From Nocardioides phosphati (GTDB lineage Bacteria; Actinomycetota; Actinomycetes; Propionibacteriales; Nocardioidaceae): a DNA stretch of 64,000 nucleotides. The position numbers were made by a program, and so were the translations under genes. The notes beneath the pieces were generated by a model. The model saw only the letters and a program-made list of their open reading frames with translations, did not search any database and was not told the DNA's origin. The stretch is taken from assembly GCF_014646375.1 (NCBI RefSeq), contig NZ_BMNI01000004.1, forward strand, positions 113,435-177,434, given 5' to 3'. Below are positions 1-7,370 of the stretch, in pieces; the stretch's first letter is position 1, and each line of letters opens with the position of its first letter.

Positions 1-1
1 C

Positions 2-871
2 GGCCGTGGCGGGGTGCTGGATCTGGCGATCAGGTACGCACCCGATCGCGTGCAACAGCTCGACGGCGTACGCCGCTTCAAGGACCTCCGCTATGCCGAG
101 CTGTCGGTGCGGATGCGGACGGGCACCGCGCCCGGCGAGGTGTTCGATGAACTCCTCGCCCGCGGCGAGATCGTCATCCACGCCAGCGACGTCGAGCGGA
201 CCCGACGCCTTGCCGCTGAAGCCAGCGTCGGCAAGCTCGTCGTCGCCGACACCCGCGAACAGGTTGGACGGGTCAACGCCTTCGCGCACCGGATCCGCAA
301 GGCGACCGGTGAGGCCGACGAGCAGGTGCTGACCGCGGCAGGTGAACGGCTCGGCGTCGGCGACACCATCGCGACCCGGCGCAACGACCGCGATGCCGGC
401 GTCGCGAACCGCGAGTTGTGGACCGTCGTCTCGTGCGATCGCGGCGCGCTCACCGTCAGGGGCGAGGCGGGGACTCGTGTGTTGCCGCCCGACTACGTGC
501 GCCGCGATGTCGAGCTCGCCTACGCCACGACCGCCTACGGCGCGCAAGGCGCCACTGTCACCGAGAGCCATGTGTTGGTCGGCGAACACACGGGCGCTGC
601 GTCGGCGTACGTCGTGATGACACGCGGCCGCGAGCGAAACGTCGCGCACCTCGTCGCCGAATCCGTCGAGGACGCGCGCAAGCAGTGGTGCGACGTGTTC
701 GGCCGGGACCGTGCCGATCTCGGACCGGCGCACGCACGGGAGGCTGCGGTCGAGGCGATCGAGCGCTACGGACCGAAGGCTCGCAGGCATCGGCCGGTTC
801 CGAGCCTTCCGCCCGAATTCGACCACCGCCGCCCCGCGCCGTCGTCATCGGGCCCGGGCATCGGATTCTGA
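2..871 (+). CDS. MobF/TraA-type conjugative relaxase-helicase, C-terminal part (5' end outside window)
   Basis: The reading frame is already open at the left edge, so only the last ~289 residues are visible. They carry the end of a superfamily 1 helicase core: a TTAYGAQGAT segment at nt 528-560 (motif V-like) and a YVVMTRGRERN segment at about nt 608-640 (motif VI with its arginine finger). This arrangement is typical of TraA/MobF relaxases, which nick oriT and unwind the transferred strand during conjugation. The N-terminal relaxase domain is not in view, so relaxase is inferred from the helicase tail and the excisionase-like genes downstream. A RecD-like helicase without a relaxase domain is the main alternative. 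Confidence 0.72.
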   Translation, partial: GRGGVLDLAIRYAPDRVQQLDGVRRFKDLRYAELSVRMRTGTAPGEVFDELLARGEIVIHASDVERTRRLAAEASVGKLVVADTREQVGRVNAFAHRIRKATGEADEQVLTAAGERLGVGDTIATRRNDRDAGVANRELWTVVSCDRGALTVRGEAGTRVLPPDYVRRDVELAYATTAYGAQGATVTESHVLVGEHTGAASAYVVMTRGRERNVAHLVAESVEDARKQWCDVFGRDRADLGPAHAREAAVEAIERYGPKARRHRPVPSLPPEFDHRRPAPSSSGPGIGF

Positions 872-929
872 AGCGCCATCAGCGCAGAGCAGCTGCTGGA
901 GTACCCGTAGCCGGAGGAAGTGTTCGAGC

Positions 930-1871
930 TCAGTCCGATCGCCAGAGCGTGATCAGTTGGAGGCCGACGTCGAGCCTGTCGTCGTAGGGCTCGACCGTTA
1001 CGCCGACGACGCACCCGGGTCCGCTCGGTGCAAGCACAACGTTGTGGCCGTTGCCCAAGTCCGCCCACCTCCGCGCGAACTCGACTCCAGCGTTCCAGGT
1101 GGCTGGGGCGGCGGGGTGCCGCGACGTCGCCAGCTGAGTGGCGAGCCGTTCGGCAATCTCGGCGACGGTCGCTGCCGGTTTCATCCCGTCGCCGCCCGCC
1201 GTCGCCTCTGGAGGCCGCGGGTCGAAGCGCGTCCGGATGAACCGCACCCGCGGCTCCTTCGGAGCCGGCGCCCTCCTTGGCACTGCTTCGTGTCCGCGGA
1301 CCCACGCTTCAGCCGTGAACGAGTCGTCCCCTCGGCCCAGGATCCGCACGGTGTCCGGGTGGGTCGGTCCTCGCGCGATCACAATCGGCCACTTCCACGC
1401 CTCGCGGACCGCGTCCGGGAGTTCGAGCTCCTCCCAGACGTCGACCAGGAGGGGGCCGTCGATCCAGCGGATCATCTCCTCGGGCGAGCCACCTTGGAGC
1501 AACTGCTCGTAGACACCCTTGCGCTGCGCACGGTCGTGCATGTCCCACTGCTGGACCGGCCCGTCGCCGATGAGGTCGGGGAACGCCAGGATCGCGAAGC
1601 AGTCGGGCGTCTCGACGTGCCAGAGGGTGCTCGGCACCCAGAAGTGCCCGACTCCGGGCGCCTCGTGCTCGACCCAGTCGATGAGCCGGCGCAGGTTGAG
1701 GTCGTACCCCGCGGCCTCGAGGATCCGCGCGGCGACCTTGAGCGTTGGCGACTTCAGACCACGTTCGTACGCCGACATCGTCGCTTGCGACGTACCGGAT
1801 CTGGCGGCCAGCTCAGCCTGCGTCAGTCCGCTGGCTCGTCGTGCGACTTCGATCAGGTACGCCCGATCCAT
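930..1871 (-). CDS. XRE-family HTH protein with C-terminal extension (orphan antitoxin-like regulator)
   Basis: A 313-residue protein. Residues 1-60 form a Cro/C1-type helix-turn-helix (ASGLTQAELAARSGTSQATMS region). Residues 65-170 resemble a segment seen in actinobacterial XRE proteins next to nucleotidyltransferase toxins (GPLLVDVWEELELP region). The last ~140 residues, with a proline- and arginine-rich linker, are not recognised. It is transcribed away from the excisionase genes, and the 106-bp divergent intergenic region contains GATATC and CGATCG palindromic words that could be its operator. No toxin partner lies beside it. Regulator of the element, or antitoxin left without its toxin, are both possible. 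Confidence 0.6.
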   Translation of the reverse strand: MDRAYLIEVARRASGLTQAELAARSGTSQATMSAYERGLKSPTLKVAARILEAAGYDLNLRRLIDWVEHEAPGVGHFWVPSTLWHVETPDCFAILAFPDLIGDGPVQQWDMHDRAQRKGVYEQLLQGGSPEEMIRWIDGPLLVDVWEELELPDAVREAWKWPIVIARGPTHPDTVRILGRGDDSFTAEAWVRGHEAVPRRAPAPKEPRVRFIRTRFDPRPPEATAGGDGMKPAATVAEIAERLATQLATSRHPAAPATWNAGVEFARRWADLGNGHNVVLAPSGPGCVVGVTVEPYDDRLDVGLQLITLWRSD

Positions 1872-1977
1872 CTCTCGACGATATCCGATCGAACGTATTT
1901 GGCGCTCTGTGCGGCACGGCCCTCACACCTACCTGTCGCCCACGATCCTCGCGGGCCAACGCCTGACAGGAGGAACC

Positions 1978-2226
1978 ATGAACAGCAACACCCACGACAT
2001 CCCGTTCCACGCGCGCCACGATGACGAGCTCCTCACGCTCGACGACGTCGCCGAGATCCTGCGGACCCCGGTGAACACCGTCCGCTGGTGGCGACAGGAG
2101 GGCACCGGCCCGGAGTTCTTCAAGATCGGGCGGCGCCTCTACACGACCGTCGGCGACCTGCGGACCTTCATCCGCACCCAGCGCCTCGCCTCCCAGCCGG
2201 TCCTCGGCAAGCCGAAGGCGGTGTGA
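1978..2226 (+). CDS. Excisionase/MerR-like small DNA-binding protein
   Basis: An 82-residue protein starting at the ATG after an ideal AGGAGG-type ribosome site (ACAGGAGGAACC). It contains a winged helix of the excisionase type: LLTLDDVAEILRTPVNTVRWW is followed by the GPEFFKIGRRLYT wing. Such proteins bind attachment sites and bias integrase towards excision, or act as AlpA-like activators. The next small gene begins 3 bases after its stop, so the two are probably co-transcribed. No integrase follows, so the excisionase role is inferred from the fold and the mobile-element setting. Confidence 0.7.
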   Translation: MNSNTHDIPFHARHDDELLTLDDVAEILRTPVNTVRWWRQEGTGPEFFKIGRRLYTTVGDLRTFIRTQRLASQPVLGKPKAV

Positions 2227-2229
2227 GCC

Positions 2230-2538
2230 GTGCACTGGCCGCCCGACGCCGGAGACGACACCGACCCGCGGCACGTCTTCCTCGACGCGCACGACGTAAT
2301 GGCGCGCTACGGCTGGGGCAAGACGAAGGGCTACCAGAATCTCAAGGACCGCTCGTTGGTCCCGGCACCGGTCATGACGCATCCGGATCGGTGGCGGCTC
2401 GACCAGCTCCTGGCTTGGGAGGAGAAGCGGATGGTGCTGGCCGAGGCAGCGTTGAAGGCTCTGGTCGCGCCCGACCAGGAGCCGACGACCGTCACCGACC
2501 TGCTCCCCCAGCCCAAGCGCCAACGCCGGTCGGCGTGA
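2230..2538 (+). CDS. Small basic HTH-like protein of the element
   Basis: A 102-residue protein with a GTG start three bases after the excisionase-like gene. The N-terminal half (VFLDAHDVMARYGWGKTKGY, then a conserved-looking wing VMTHPDRW) has the layout of an AlpA/excisionase winged helix, and the C-terminus is basic (PKRQRRSA). I do not recognise a named family. Close coupling with the upstream gene suggests joint control of excision or element gene expression. A DNA-binding accessory protein is the most economical reading. Confidence 0.5.
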   Translation: MHWPPDAGDDTDPRHVFLDAHDVMARYGWGKTKGYQNLKDRSLVPAPVMTHPDRWRLDQLLAWEEKRMVLAEAALKALVAPDQEPTTVTDLLPQPKRQRRSA

Positions 2539-2552
2539 CCGCCGATGCCGCG

Positions 2553-2595
2553 AAGTTGTCAAGTTGTATTTGGTTCGGGCACAACTCAACAACTT
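2553..2595. other. 14-bp imperfect inverted repeat, possible operator, terminator or processing site
   Basis: AAGTTGTCAAGTTG at 2553-2566 faces CAACTCAACAACTT at 2582-2595; 12 of 14 positions pair, with a 15-base loop. The arms are AT-rich in a very GC-rich setting and themselves contain repeated AAGTTG words. It lies 15 bp after the small HTH gene and 126 bp before the antitoxin gene. A terminator for the excisionase operon or a binding site for one of the HTH proteins would fit. Confidence 0.45.
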
Positions 2596-2695
2596 GGTGC
2601 GAGCGCTTGAAGCGCCTGCTGTCCGGTCGCCGCCCCGACAGGATGCCGACCCGCTCCGGTGATGGCCCGCCGTCGGATTTTGAAGCCAACGCTTT

Positions 2696-2708
2696 TCGAA
2701 TATTTCGA
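2696..2708. promoter_or_regulatory. TCGAA-N3-TTCGA palindrome upstream of the antitoxin
   Basis: TCGAA at 2696-2700 and TTCGA at 2704-2708 form a small dyad in a locally AT-rich segment, ending 13 bases before the antitoxin ATG. Antitoxins with an HTH usually autoregulate through such a site, and it overlaps the expected -10/start region. Only the dyad itself is seen; the operator role is inference. Confidence 0.35.
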
Positions 2709-2721
2709 GTAGGGTGGAGTA

Positions 2722-3240
2722 ATGGCCACCGTAGAGAAGGCCGCTCATCTGCGGCAGTCGAAGACATACCTGCCTGACCATGAGCGCGAAGAGCTGCTCC
2801 AGTTCGCCCAGGTGCTGAACGGCATCAACATCGCCGCCGACAAGCCGGGCCAGGCGATGCTGGTCGGCCCCGACGGTAAGCAGGTGCCGATTCCGGCCGA
2901 GCTGTTCCAGGTGCTGGAAGAGGCGGCCAACGTGTTGGCGCTTGGCGACGGGATCTCGATCTTGCCGTACGCGGCGAAGCTCACCACCCAGGAGGCTGCT
3001 GACTTCCTCGGGATGTCACGCCCGACCTTCGTCAAGATCCTGGAGTCGGGTGCCATCGAGTTTGAGAAGGTGGGCCGTCATCGTCGCGTGAGACTGCGTG
3101 ACGTGGTGGCCTACCAGACACGCGCCCAAGGCGAGCGCCGCGCGGCGTTGGCCGAACTCGCGAAGGACTCGATCGAGCACTACGACAAGCTGCCGAAAGG
3201 CGTGCCTCCACTGAAGCGGCTCTCAGAAACTGAGGGCTGA
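2722..3240 (+). CDS. HTH antitoxin (excisionase-type DNA-binding) of a PIN toxin-antitoxin pair
   Basis: A 172-residue protein. The N-terminal ~80 residues are acidic and helical. Residues ~88-135 form an excisionase/BldC-like HTH (LTTQEAADFLGMSRPTFVKIL, then a GRHRRVRLRDVVAY wing). This architecture is typical of antitoxins encoded directly before PIN-domain toxins in actinobacteria. The toxin GTG begins two bases after this stop, so the genes are translationally coupled. The protein appears full length and intact, unlike its partner. Expected roles are neutralising the toxin and repressing its own promoter. Confidence 0.72.
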   Translation: MATVEKAAHLRQSKTYLPDHEREELLQFAQVLNGINIAADKPGQAMLVGPDGKQVPIPAELFQVLEEAANVLALGDGISILPYAAKLTTQEAADFLGMSRPTFVKILESGAIEFEKVGRHRRVRLRDVVAYQTRAQGERRAALAELAKDSIEHYDKLPKGVPPLKRLSETEG

Positions 3241-3242
3241 GT

Positions 3243-3572
3243 GTGGCAACTTTCCCAGCGCTCTTCGATACCAACGTCCTCTTCGGCTTCCACCTCAACG
3301 ATGTCATCCTCGGTCTGGCCGAGCGCGGCCTGTTCCGGCCTTTGTGGTCGGAGAGGATCCTCGACGAGTTGTCGAAGAACCTGACGGAGCACGGCATCCC
3401 AGACGCGAGCGTCAAGAGACGCGTCGATGCCATGAGGCATGCGTTCCCGGATGCAACGGTCAGTGGCTTCGACGATCTGATCGGAACGATGACGAACGAC
3501 CCGAAGGATCGTCATGTTCTCGCGGCAGGCATCCGCGCGAACTGCGAGGTGCTCGTGACGTTCAACCCCTGA
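3243..3572 (+). CDS. PIN-domain (VapC-like) toxin, C-terminally truncated
   Basis: The 109-residue product begins with the PIN motif FDTNVLF (first catalytic Asp at residue 8), contains an acidic RILDELSKNL helix, and reaches the DPKDRHVLAAGI segment with further acidic active-site residues. It then stops at VTFNP, where related proteins continue VTFN-(L/x)-x-DFP plus a helical tail of roughly 70 residues. The final Asp of the PIN active site and the C-terminal domain are therefore missing. No frameshift in the next ~80 bases restores a recognisable tail, so deletion or recombination is likelier than sequencing error. The nuclease is probably inactive. Confidence 0.65.
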   Translation: MATFPALFDTNVLFGFHLNDVILGLAERGLFRPLWSERILDELSKNLTEHGIPDASVKRRVDAMRHAFPDATVSGFDDLIGTMTNDPKDRHVLAAGIRANCEVLVTFNP

Positions 3573-3658
3573 TTTCGCCAGCGCCGTTCGCCGGTACCTC
3601 TGACGCGAGATCGCGCCACGACTCCACTCGATCTCGGTGCGAGGTGCCTTGAACTCCA

Positions 3659-4420
3659 TCACGCCACGCGCCTCCCCATGAGGATGTCGGCCTGCTCGAC
3701 CATGCGGTCGATCCCACCGTAGGCGTCGATGACGACCTGGTCGCGAGCAACGACCGTCGTGCCGTCGATGTTGACCCGCCCGATCTCGCTGACACCGTCG
3801 AAGGGGATGAGAGTGATCCGCATCCCGAACGTGCCAGGCTCCTTGCGCACGAGGCTCGCTGCGCCGGCACCGCCGACGATGTCCTCGACGTACAGGACCG
3901 GCCAAGCCTCACCAGCGCTGGAGCGGTAGAGGTTGGCCCCGGCGTCGCCGGTGAGGGCGTAGTCGATTCCAGCCGCGCGAAGCGACTCAGCGACCTCATC
4001 CGCGGACGGTCCCGCTGCGAAGTCCACAGCACCGGGTCGCCGGGTCAGGCGAGCAGCGCGACCAGCACGGAACAGCAGGTCGGCTTCCTTGCCGGGTGCG
4101 ACGCGCCCGTCAGCATCGAGGAGTCCGATGCGCGCCCAGCGCTGGCGCCACACTTCGACGCCCGGCGTCGACGAGACGTCGAGATTCGGGTTGAGCGCGA
4201 GACGTGCGGTCGCGATCGCATCAACGTCCGCTACGCCGGTGAAGCCGATCGGCTCCCCGAGCACCGTCAGGATCTCCTGGGCCAGATCGAACGACGGGCT
4301 CACGGCGCCGGACTCAATCCGCGTGACCGTCGTTGGAGCAACGTCGACCAGTGCCGCGAGCTGACGAGCACTCAGCCCGTTCGCGCGGCGCAGTGCCGAG
4401 ATGCGCTCGGCCAGATCCAT
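3659..4420 (-). CDS. XRE HTH protein with AbiEi-like C-terminal region
   Basis: I start it at ATG 4420 (MDLAERISALRR) because the HTH begins at once there; an upstream in-frame start would add 23 unrelated residues and overlap a palindromic operator. Residues 3-60 are an XRE HTH (LSARQLAALVDVAPTTVTRIESG). The second half ends ITLIPFD...DQVVIDAYGGIDRMVEQADILM, the layout of type IV AbiEi-family antitoxins (a VxSPxQxYLDL-like block followed by an AExL helix). No AbiEii-like nucleotidyltransferase is adjacent. Function as an autoregulated antitoxin is inferred; the C-terminal similarity is moderate and from memory. Confidence 0.5.
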   Translation of the reverse strand: MDLAERISALRRANGLSARQLAALVDVAPTTVTRIESGAVSPSFDLAQEILTVLGEPIGFTGVADVDAIATARLALNPNLDVSSTPGVEVWRQRWARIGLLDADGRVAPGKEADLLFRAGRAARLTRRPGAVDFAAGPSADEVAESLRAAGIDYALTGDAGANLYRSSAGEAWPVLYVEDIVGGAGAASLVRKEPGTFGMRITLIPFDGVSEIGRVNIDGTTVVARDQVVIDAYGGIDRMVEQADILMGRRVA

Positions 4421-4439
4421 GCCCCGACTGTACGTGCCT

Positions 4440-4455
4440 GTTGCATATACGCAAC
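4440..4455. promoter_or_regulatory. GTTGC-N6-GCAAC operator-like palindrome
   Basis: GTTGC (4440-4444), a six-base ATATAC spacer and GCAAC (4451-4455) form a perfect dyad. It lies 20 bp upstream of the XRE/AbiEi-like ATG and covers an AT-rich -10-like area. This spacing fits an XRE dimer site and negative autoregulation. Confidence 0.5.
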
Positions 4456-4514
4456 ATGTTAAGAATCGGCCGGAAAGTTGACGCGTCATCGCAACGAGTT
4501 AGGTCACGCAACAC
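4451..4514. repeat. 64-bp imperfect direct repeat, copy 1
   Basis: Aligned with 7264-7327 it matches at 51 of 64 positions without gaps; the longest identical run is the 18-base GAATCGGCCGGAAAGTT core with flanking base. The copy sits between the divergent XRE/AbiEi-like and DUF6880 genes. The two copies bracket the DUF6880-ATPase module. Confidence 0.7.
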
Positions 4515-4541
4515 GCCGAGACCCGAGACGTCCCTGCGAAG

Positions 4542-4578
4542 TTGAGTAGATCTATTCGATCGAGATCTGGCTACTCAA
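4542..4578. promoter_or_regulatory. 8-bp perfect inverted repeat upstream of the DUF6880 gene
   Basis: TTGAGTAG (4542-4549) and CTACTCAA (4571-4578) pair perfectly around 21 bases that contain AGATCT twice (4548-4553 and 4563-4568). It ends 18 bp before the proposed ATG, where it could act as an operator or form a 5'-UTR hairpin. Confidence 0.4.
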
Positions 4579-4596
4579 GAACGCACGGGACTCGAC

Positions 4597-5868
4597 ATGG
4601 CGGCGTGCTGCAAGACTCCCCACATGCCGCCGACCCCGCTGACCGGCCTCGCCGAGCACGTGCTGCCCTTGATCCGAAGCCGGAGCGACCTGCACCGCTG
4701 GAGCGCGGCCAATGCCCACGGCCGCGACATGCACGAGGCGATCGACATCCTGGAGCAGGACGGGGCCGCCGGACCCACCGAGCGGTACGCCGTCACCCAC
4801 AAGGCTCTCGCCAGTGCGATCAGGGTCATCGCACGGGCCGACGACTCCAGCGGCATCATCGGCGACGCGTGCCGACGGCTCCTCGACCTCCACCCCCGCG
4901 CCGCGGCCGAGGCGCGGATCAAGCCGGCCAAACTGATCGACTGGATGATCAAGTTCCAGTTCGACGACAACGAGGTCGACTACTTTGAACTCGACGTCGC
5001 GGCGTACGCCGAAGCACTCGGAGACGCCGGCGTCGCCGCCTACCGCGAGCGACTCTCGGAGATCGAGGCCAGCCTCGGGCCGCGGCCGAGCCATCAGGAC
5101 CGTTGGCAGTCGAACAACTCGCACGCCTGGTTCACCCTCGATTGGAACGCCAAGCGTCTCGCCGTGCTCGATCGCGACATCGAGGCGATCATCCGCACGC
5201 ACGTCGGCGATCGGAAGGTGGCCGCGTGGTTCACCGACACCGCCGAGGCGTTCGAGGAGATCGGCGAATACGACCTCGCGATCGACTGGGCGAGGCAGGC
5301 CACCGAGTTCGGCCTCGGCCACCAGTCTGTCACCGCTGCCCGCCACTGGGCCAAGCTGATCGACACCCATCGCCCCACGGAGTCGCTCGAGACCCGCGTC
5401 TTCCTCTTCCGACGCTGGCCGAACTCCTCGAACGCATCCGAGCTCTACCGAGCGGCAGGCGACGCATGGCCGACGTACCGCGACGAGGTGATGGAGAAGC
5501 TGTCCCACCAGCCGTACGACGCCGTCACCTTCACCCTCCGCACGCTCAACGACCCGCAGGCTGCCTGGGACCTCGCCCACGACCTCAGCCTCGACAGCGA
5601 TTACGGCTGGGCCGACCTTGCCAACGCCTACGGGAAGATCGATCCACTCGCGGTCCTGCCGATCCACGAGCGTCTTGTCCGCAATGAACTCACCGAGGCA
5701 GGAGCCGAGCACTACCGGCGTGCCGCCAAGCGGTTGGCCGGCATGCGCAAGCTCGCGCCCACGCCCGACTCGGCTGCCTGGGTCGACGCCCTGATCGCCG
5801 ACCTCCGCGAGGAGAACAAGCGCCGGCCGCGGCTTCAGCAGGAGTTCACCCGCGCCGGGCTCCCCTGA
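4597..5868 (+). CDS. DUF6880-like protein of unknown function
   Basis: 423 residues, almost entirely helical. The segment GRADDSSGIIGDACRRLL followed by LIDWMIKFQFD, a YFELD motif and YAEALGDAGVAAYRERL matches my recollection of the DUF6880 family, whose second half is TPR-like (repeats around AWFTDTAEAFEEIGEYDLAIDWA and later). DUF6880 genes are common on actinobacterial accessory DNA; biochemical function is unknown to me. In-frame stops rule out a start upstream of 4597; ATG 4624 is an alternative. It lies in a module with the following ATPase gene, both flanked by the 64-bp direct repeats. Confidence 0.6.
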   Translation: MAACCKTPHMPPTPLTGLAEHVLPLIRSRSDLHRWSAANAHGRDMHEAIDILEQDGAAGPTERYAVTHKALASAIRVIARADDSSGIIGDACRRLLDLHPRAAAEARIKPAKLIDWMIKFQFDDNEVDYFELDVAAYAEALGDAGVAAYRERLSEIEASLGPRPSHQDRWQSNNSHAWFTLDWNAKRLAVLDRDIEAIIRTHVGDRKVAAWFTDTAEAFEEIGEYDLAIDWARQATEFGLGHQSVTAARHWAKLIDTHRPTESLETRVFLFRRWPNSSNASELYRAAGDAWPTYRDEVMEKLSHQPYDAVTFTLRTLNDPQAAWDLAHDLSLDSDYGWADLANAYGKIDPLAVLPIHERLVRNELTEAGAEHYRRAAKRLAGMRKLAPTPDSAAWVDALIADLREENKRRPRLQQEFTRAGLP

Positions 5869-5907
5869 CCTGGGCCGAGTTCGAGCACGCCAAGCGCAGC
5901 CGCAAAA

Positions 5908-5964
5908 GTTCGACTTCGAGCGATCCGAATCTTCAGATTCATTGACCGTAATAGTTCGACTTCA
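5908..5964. promoter_or_regulatory. Repeated AGTTCGACTTC elements around a GAATC palindrome
   Basis: AGTTCGACTTC occurs at 5908-5918 and again at 5954-5964. Between them, GAATC-TTCA-GATTC (5928-5941) forms a perfect dyad. The cluster lies 27-83 bp before the ATPase ATG in a locally AT-rich stretch, a plausible promoter/operator. No regulator can be assigned. Confidence 0.4.
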
Positions 5965-5990
5965 TCCTACGCAAACGTTAGAGTGAGCGG

Positions 5991-7241
5991 ATGGCGAACT
6001 ACCTACCCCGGATCGCAGACCGGGAGCTCGAGGCCCGACTCAGCGTGATGGGAGCCGTCCTCATCGAGGGACCGAAGGCGTGCGGGAAGACCGCCACGGC
6101 ATCGCAGATCGCCAACACCATCATCCGTCTCGACGAGGACGCAGCGGCGCGCGCCCAACTCGATTTCGACCCTCAAGCGCTCTTCGCGGGGGAACCACCG
6201 ATCCTGTTCGACGAGTGGCAGGTCGCACCGGACATCTGGAACCGCGTGCGGCGCCAGGTGGACGACCGCGCCGAGAAGGGGCAGTTCATCCTCACCGGAT
6301 CCGCCCGACCCCGCGACGCCGCGAACCGGCACTCCGGGGCGGGACGGTTCTCCGTCATGCAGATGCGGCCGATGAGCCTGTTCGAATCTGGCCACTCGAC
6401 CGGGGAGATGTCGCTGGCCAGCCTGTTGGATGGCGAACGCCAGACGGGCCTGGGGACGCACCTATCCTTCGACGACCTGCTCCGCCGCATCATCACCGGC
6501 GGTTGGCCAGAGCTGCTCGACGCCGAGGAGGATTTCGCACGCGACTGGCTGGCCGACTACCTGCGCCAGGTCGTGGAGGTGGACGTCCCCGAGATGGGCC
6601 ACCGCCGCAACCCCGGCAATCTGCACCGCCTACTCGAAGCCTTGGGTCGCGGCGTCGGACAGCCAGTCAAGCTGAGCGATCTGGCCAAGGACGTCGGGGG
6701 CGACGGCGGACCCATCGCGTACGAGACGCTCACTGGCTACCTCGATGCACTCGCCCGCCTGTGGCTCACCGACGACTCCGCGGCCTGGCGACCTCACATG
6801 CGCTCGCGAGCCCGACTCCGCACCGCGCCCGTGCGCTACTTCGTCGACCCCTCGATCGGACCCGCCGCGCTGAACATCGGCAGTGCCGAACTCAAGGCCG
6901 ATCCCCTGGCCTTGGGCTTCCACTTCGAGGCGCTGGTCATCCGTGACCTCCGCATCTATGCGCAGCTGCACCGAGGGCGCGTCGACTCCTGGCGCGACGA
7001 GAACGGCAACGAAGTCGACGCCGTGCTGACCGCTCGGGACAACAAGTGGGCAGCCTTCGAGGTCAAGCTCAACCCACGCGACGTCGACGCCGGAGCCGCG
7101 TCCCTGCTCAAGTTCGCCGGGAACGTCGACACCGACCGGCACAAGGAACCTGCCTGTCTCGGCGTGATCACGTCGACAGGCGCCGGCGGCCGCCGGTCCG
7201 ACGGCGTACATGTCATCCCGATCGGATGCCTGGGGCCGTGA
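5991..7241 (+). CDS. AAA ATPase with DUF4143 domain (COG1373-type)
   Basis: 416 residues. Walker A GPKACGKT is at residues 27-34 and Walker B ILFDEWQ at 71-77, with the usual ILTGSARP sensor segment. A DUF4143 region follows from about residue 200. The C-terminus has a nuclease-like E-VDAVL...AFEVKLN pattern (about 345-365) reminiscent of PD-(D/E)XK folds. These proteins are widespread, often on genomic islands, and have been linked loosely to toxin-antitoxin or restriction-like functions, but the real role is unknown. It is separated from the DUF6880 gene by 122 bp with its own putative promoter elements. Confidence 0.8.
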   Translation: MANYLPRIADRELEARLSVMGAVLIEGPKACGKTATASQIANTIIRLDEDAAARAQLDFDPQALFAGEPPILFDEWQVAPDIWNRVRRQVDDRAEKGQFILTGSARPRDAANRHSGAGRFSVMQMRPMSLFESGHSTGEMSLASLLDGERQTGLGTHLSFDDLLRRIITGGWPELLDAEEDFARDWLADYLRQVVEVDVPEMGHRRNPGNLHRLLEALGRGVGQPVKLSDLAKDVGGDGGPIAYETLTGYLDALARLWLTDDSAAWRPHMRSRARLRTAPVRYFVDPSIGPAALNIGSAELKADPLALGFHFEALVIRDLRIYAQLHRGRVDSWRDENGNEVDAVLTARDNKWAAFEVKLNPRDVDAGAASLLKFAGNVDTDRHKEPACLGVITSTGAGGRRSDGVHVIPIGCLGP

Positions 7242-7263
7242 CGACCGGTCACCGACGACCGCG

Positions 7264-7327
7264 GCAACCCGTTAGGAATCGGCCGGAAAGTTAACATGTC
7301 TTCGCGACGTGTCAGGTCCTTCAACAC
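7264..7327. repeat. 64-bp imperfect direct repeat, copy 2
   Basis: Second copy of the element at 4451-4514 (51/64 identical), placed 22 bp after the ATPase stop. Read on the minus strand both copies keep a partial peptide pattern (DLTR...TFRPI), but neither lies in a convincing gene, and the differences are not concentrated at third codon positions. Confidence 0.7.
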
Positions 7328-7370
7328 AGTCGAGATCGGCTGCCACTGGGTTGCCAGTGATGGGCCCAAA

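Noticed and set aside
3572..3658. Frameshift that would restore the PIN toxin tail
   Set aside because: None of the alternative frames shows a DFP motif or recognisable tail.
4314..4514. Possible peptide gene DLTR...TFRPI on the minus strand in both direct repeats
   Set aside because: The first frame overlaps the HTH gene in another phase, differences are not third-position biased, and the second copy runs into antisense of the ATPase gene.
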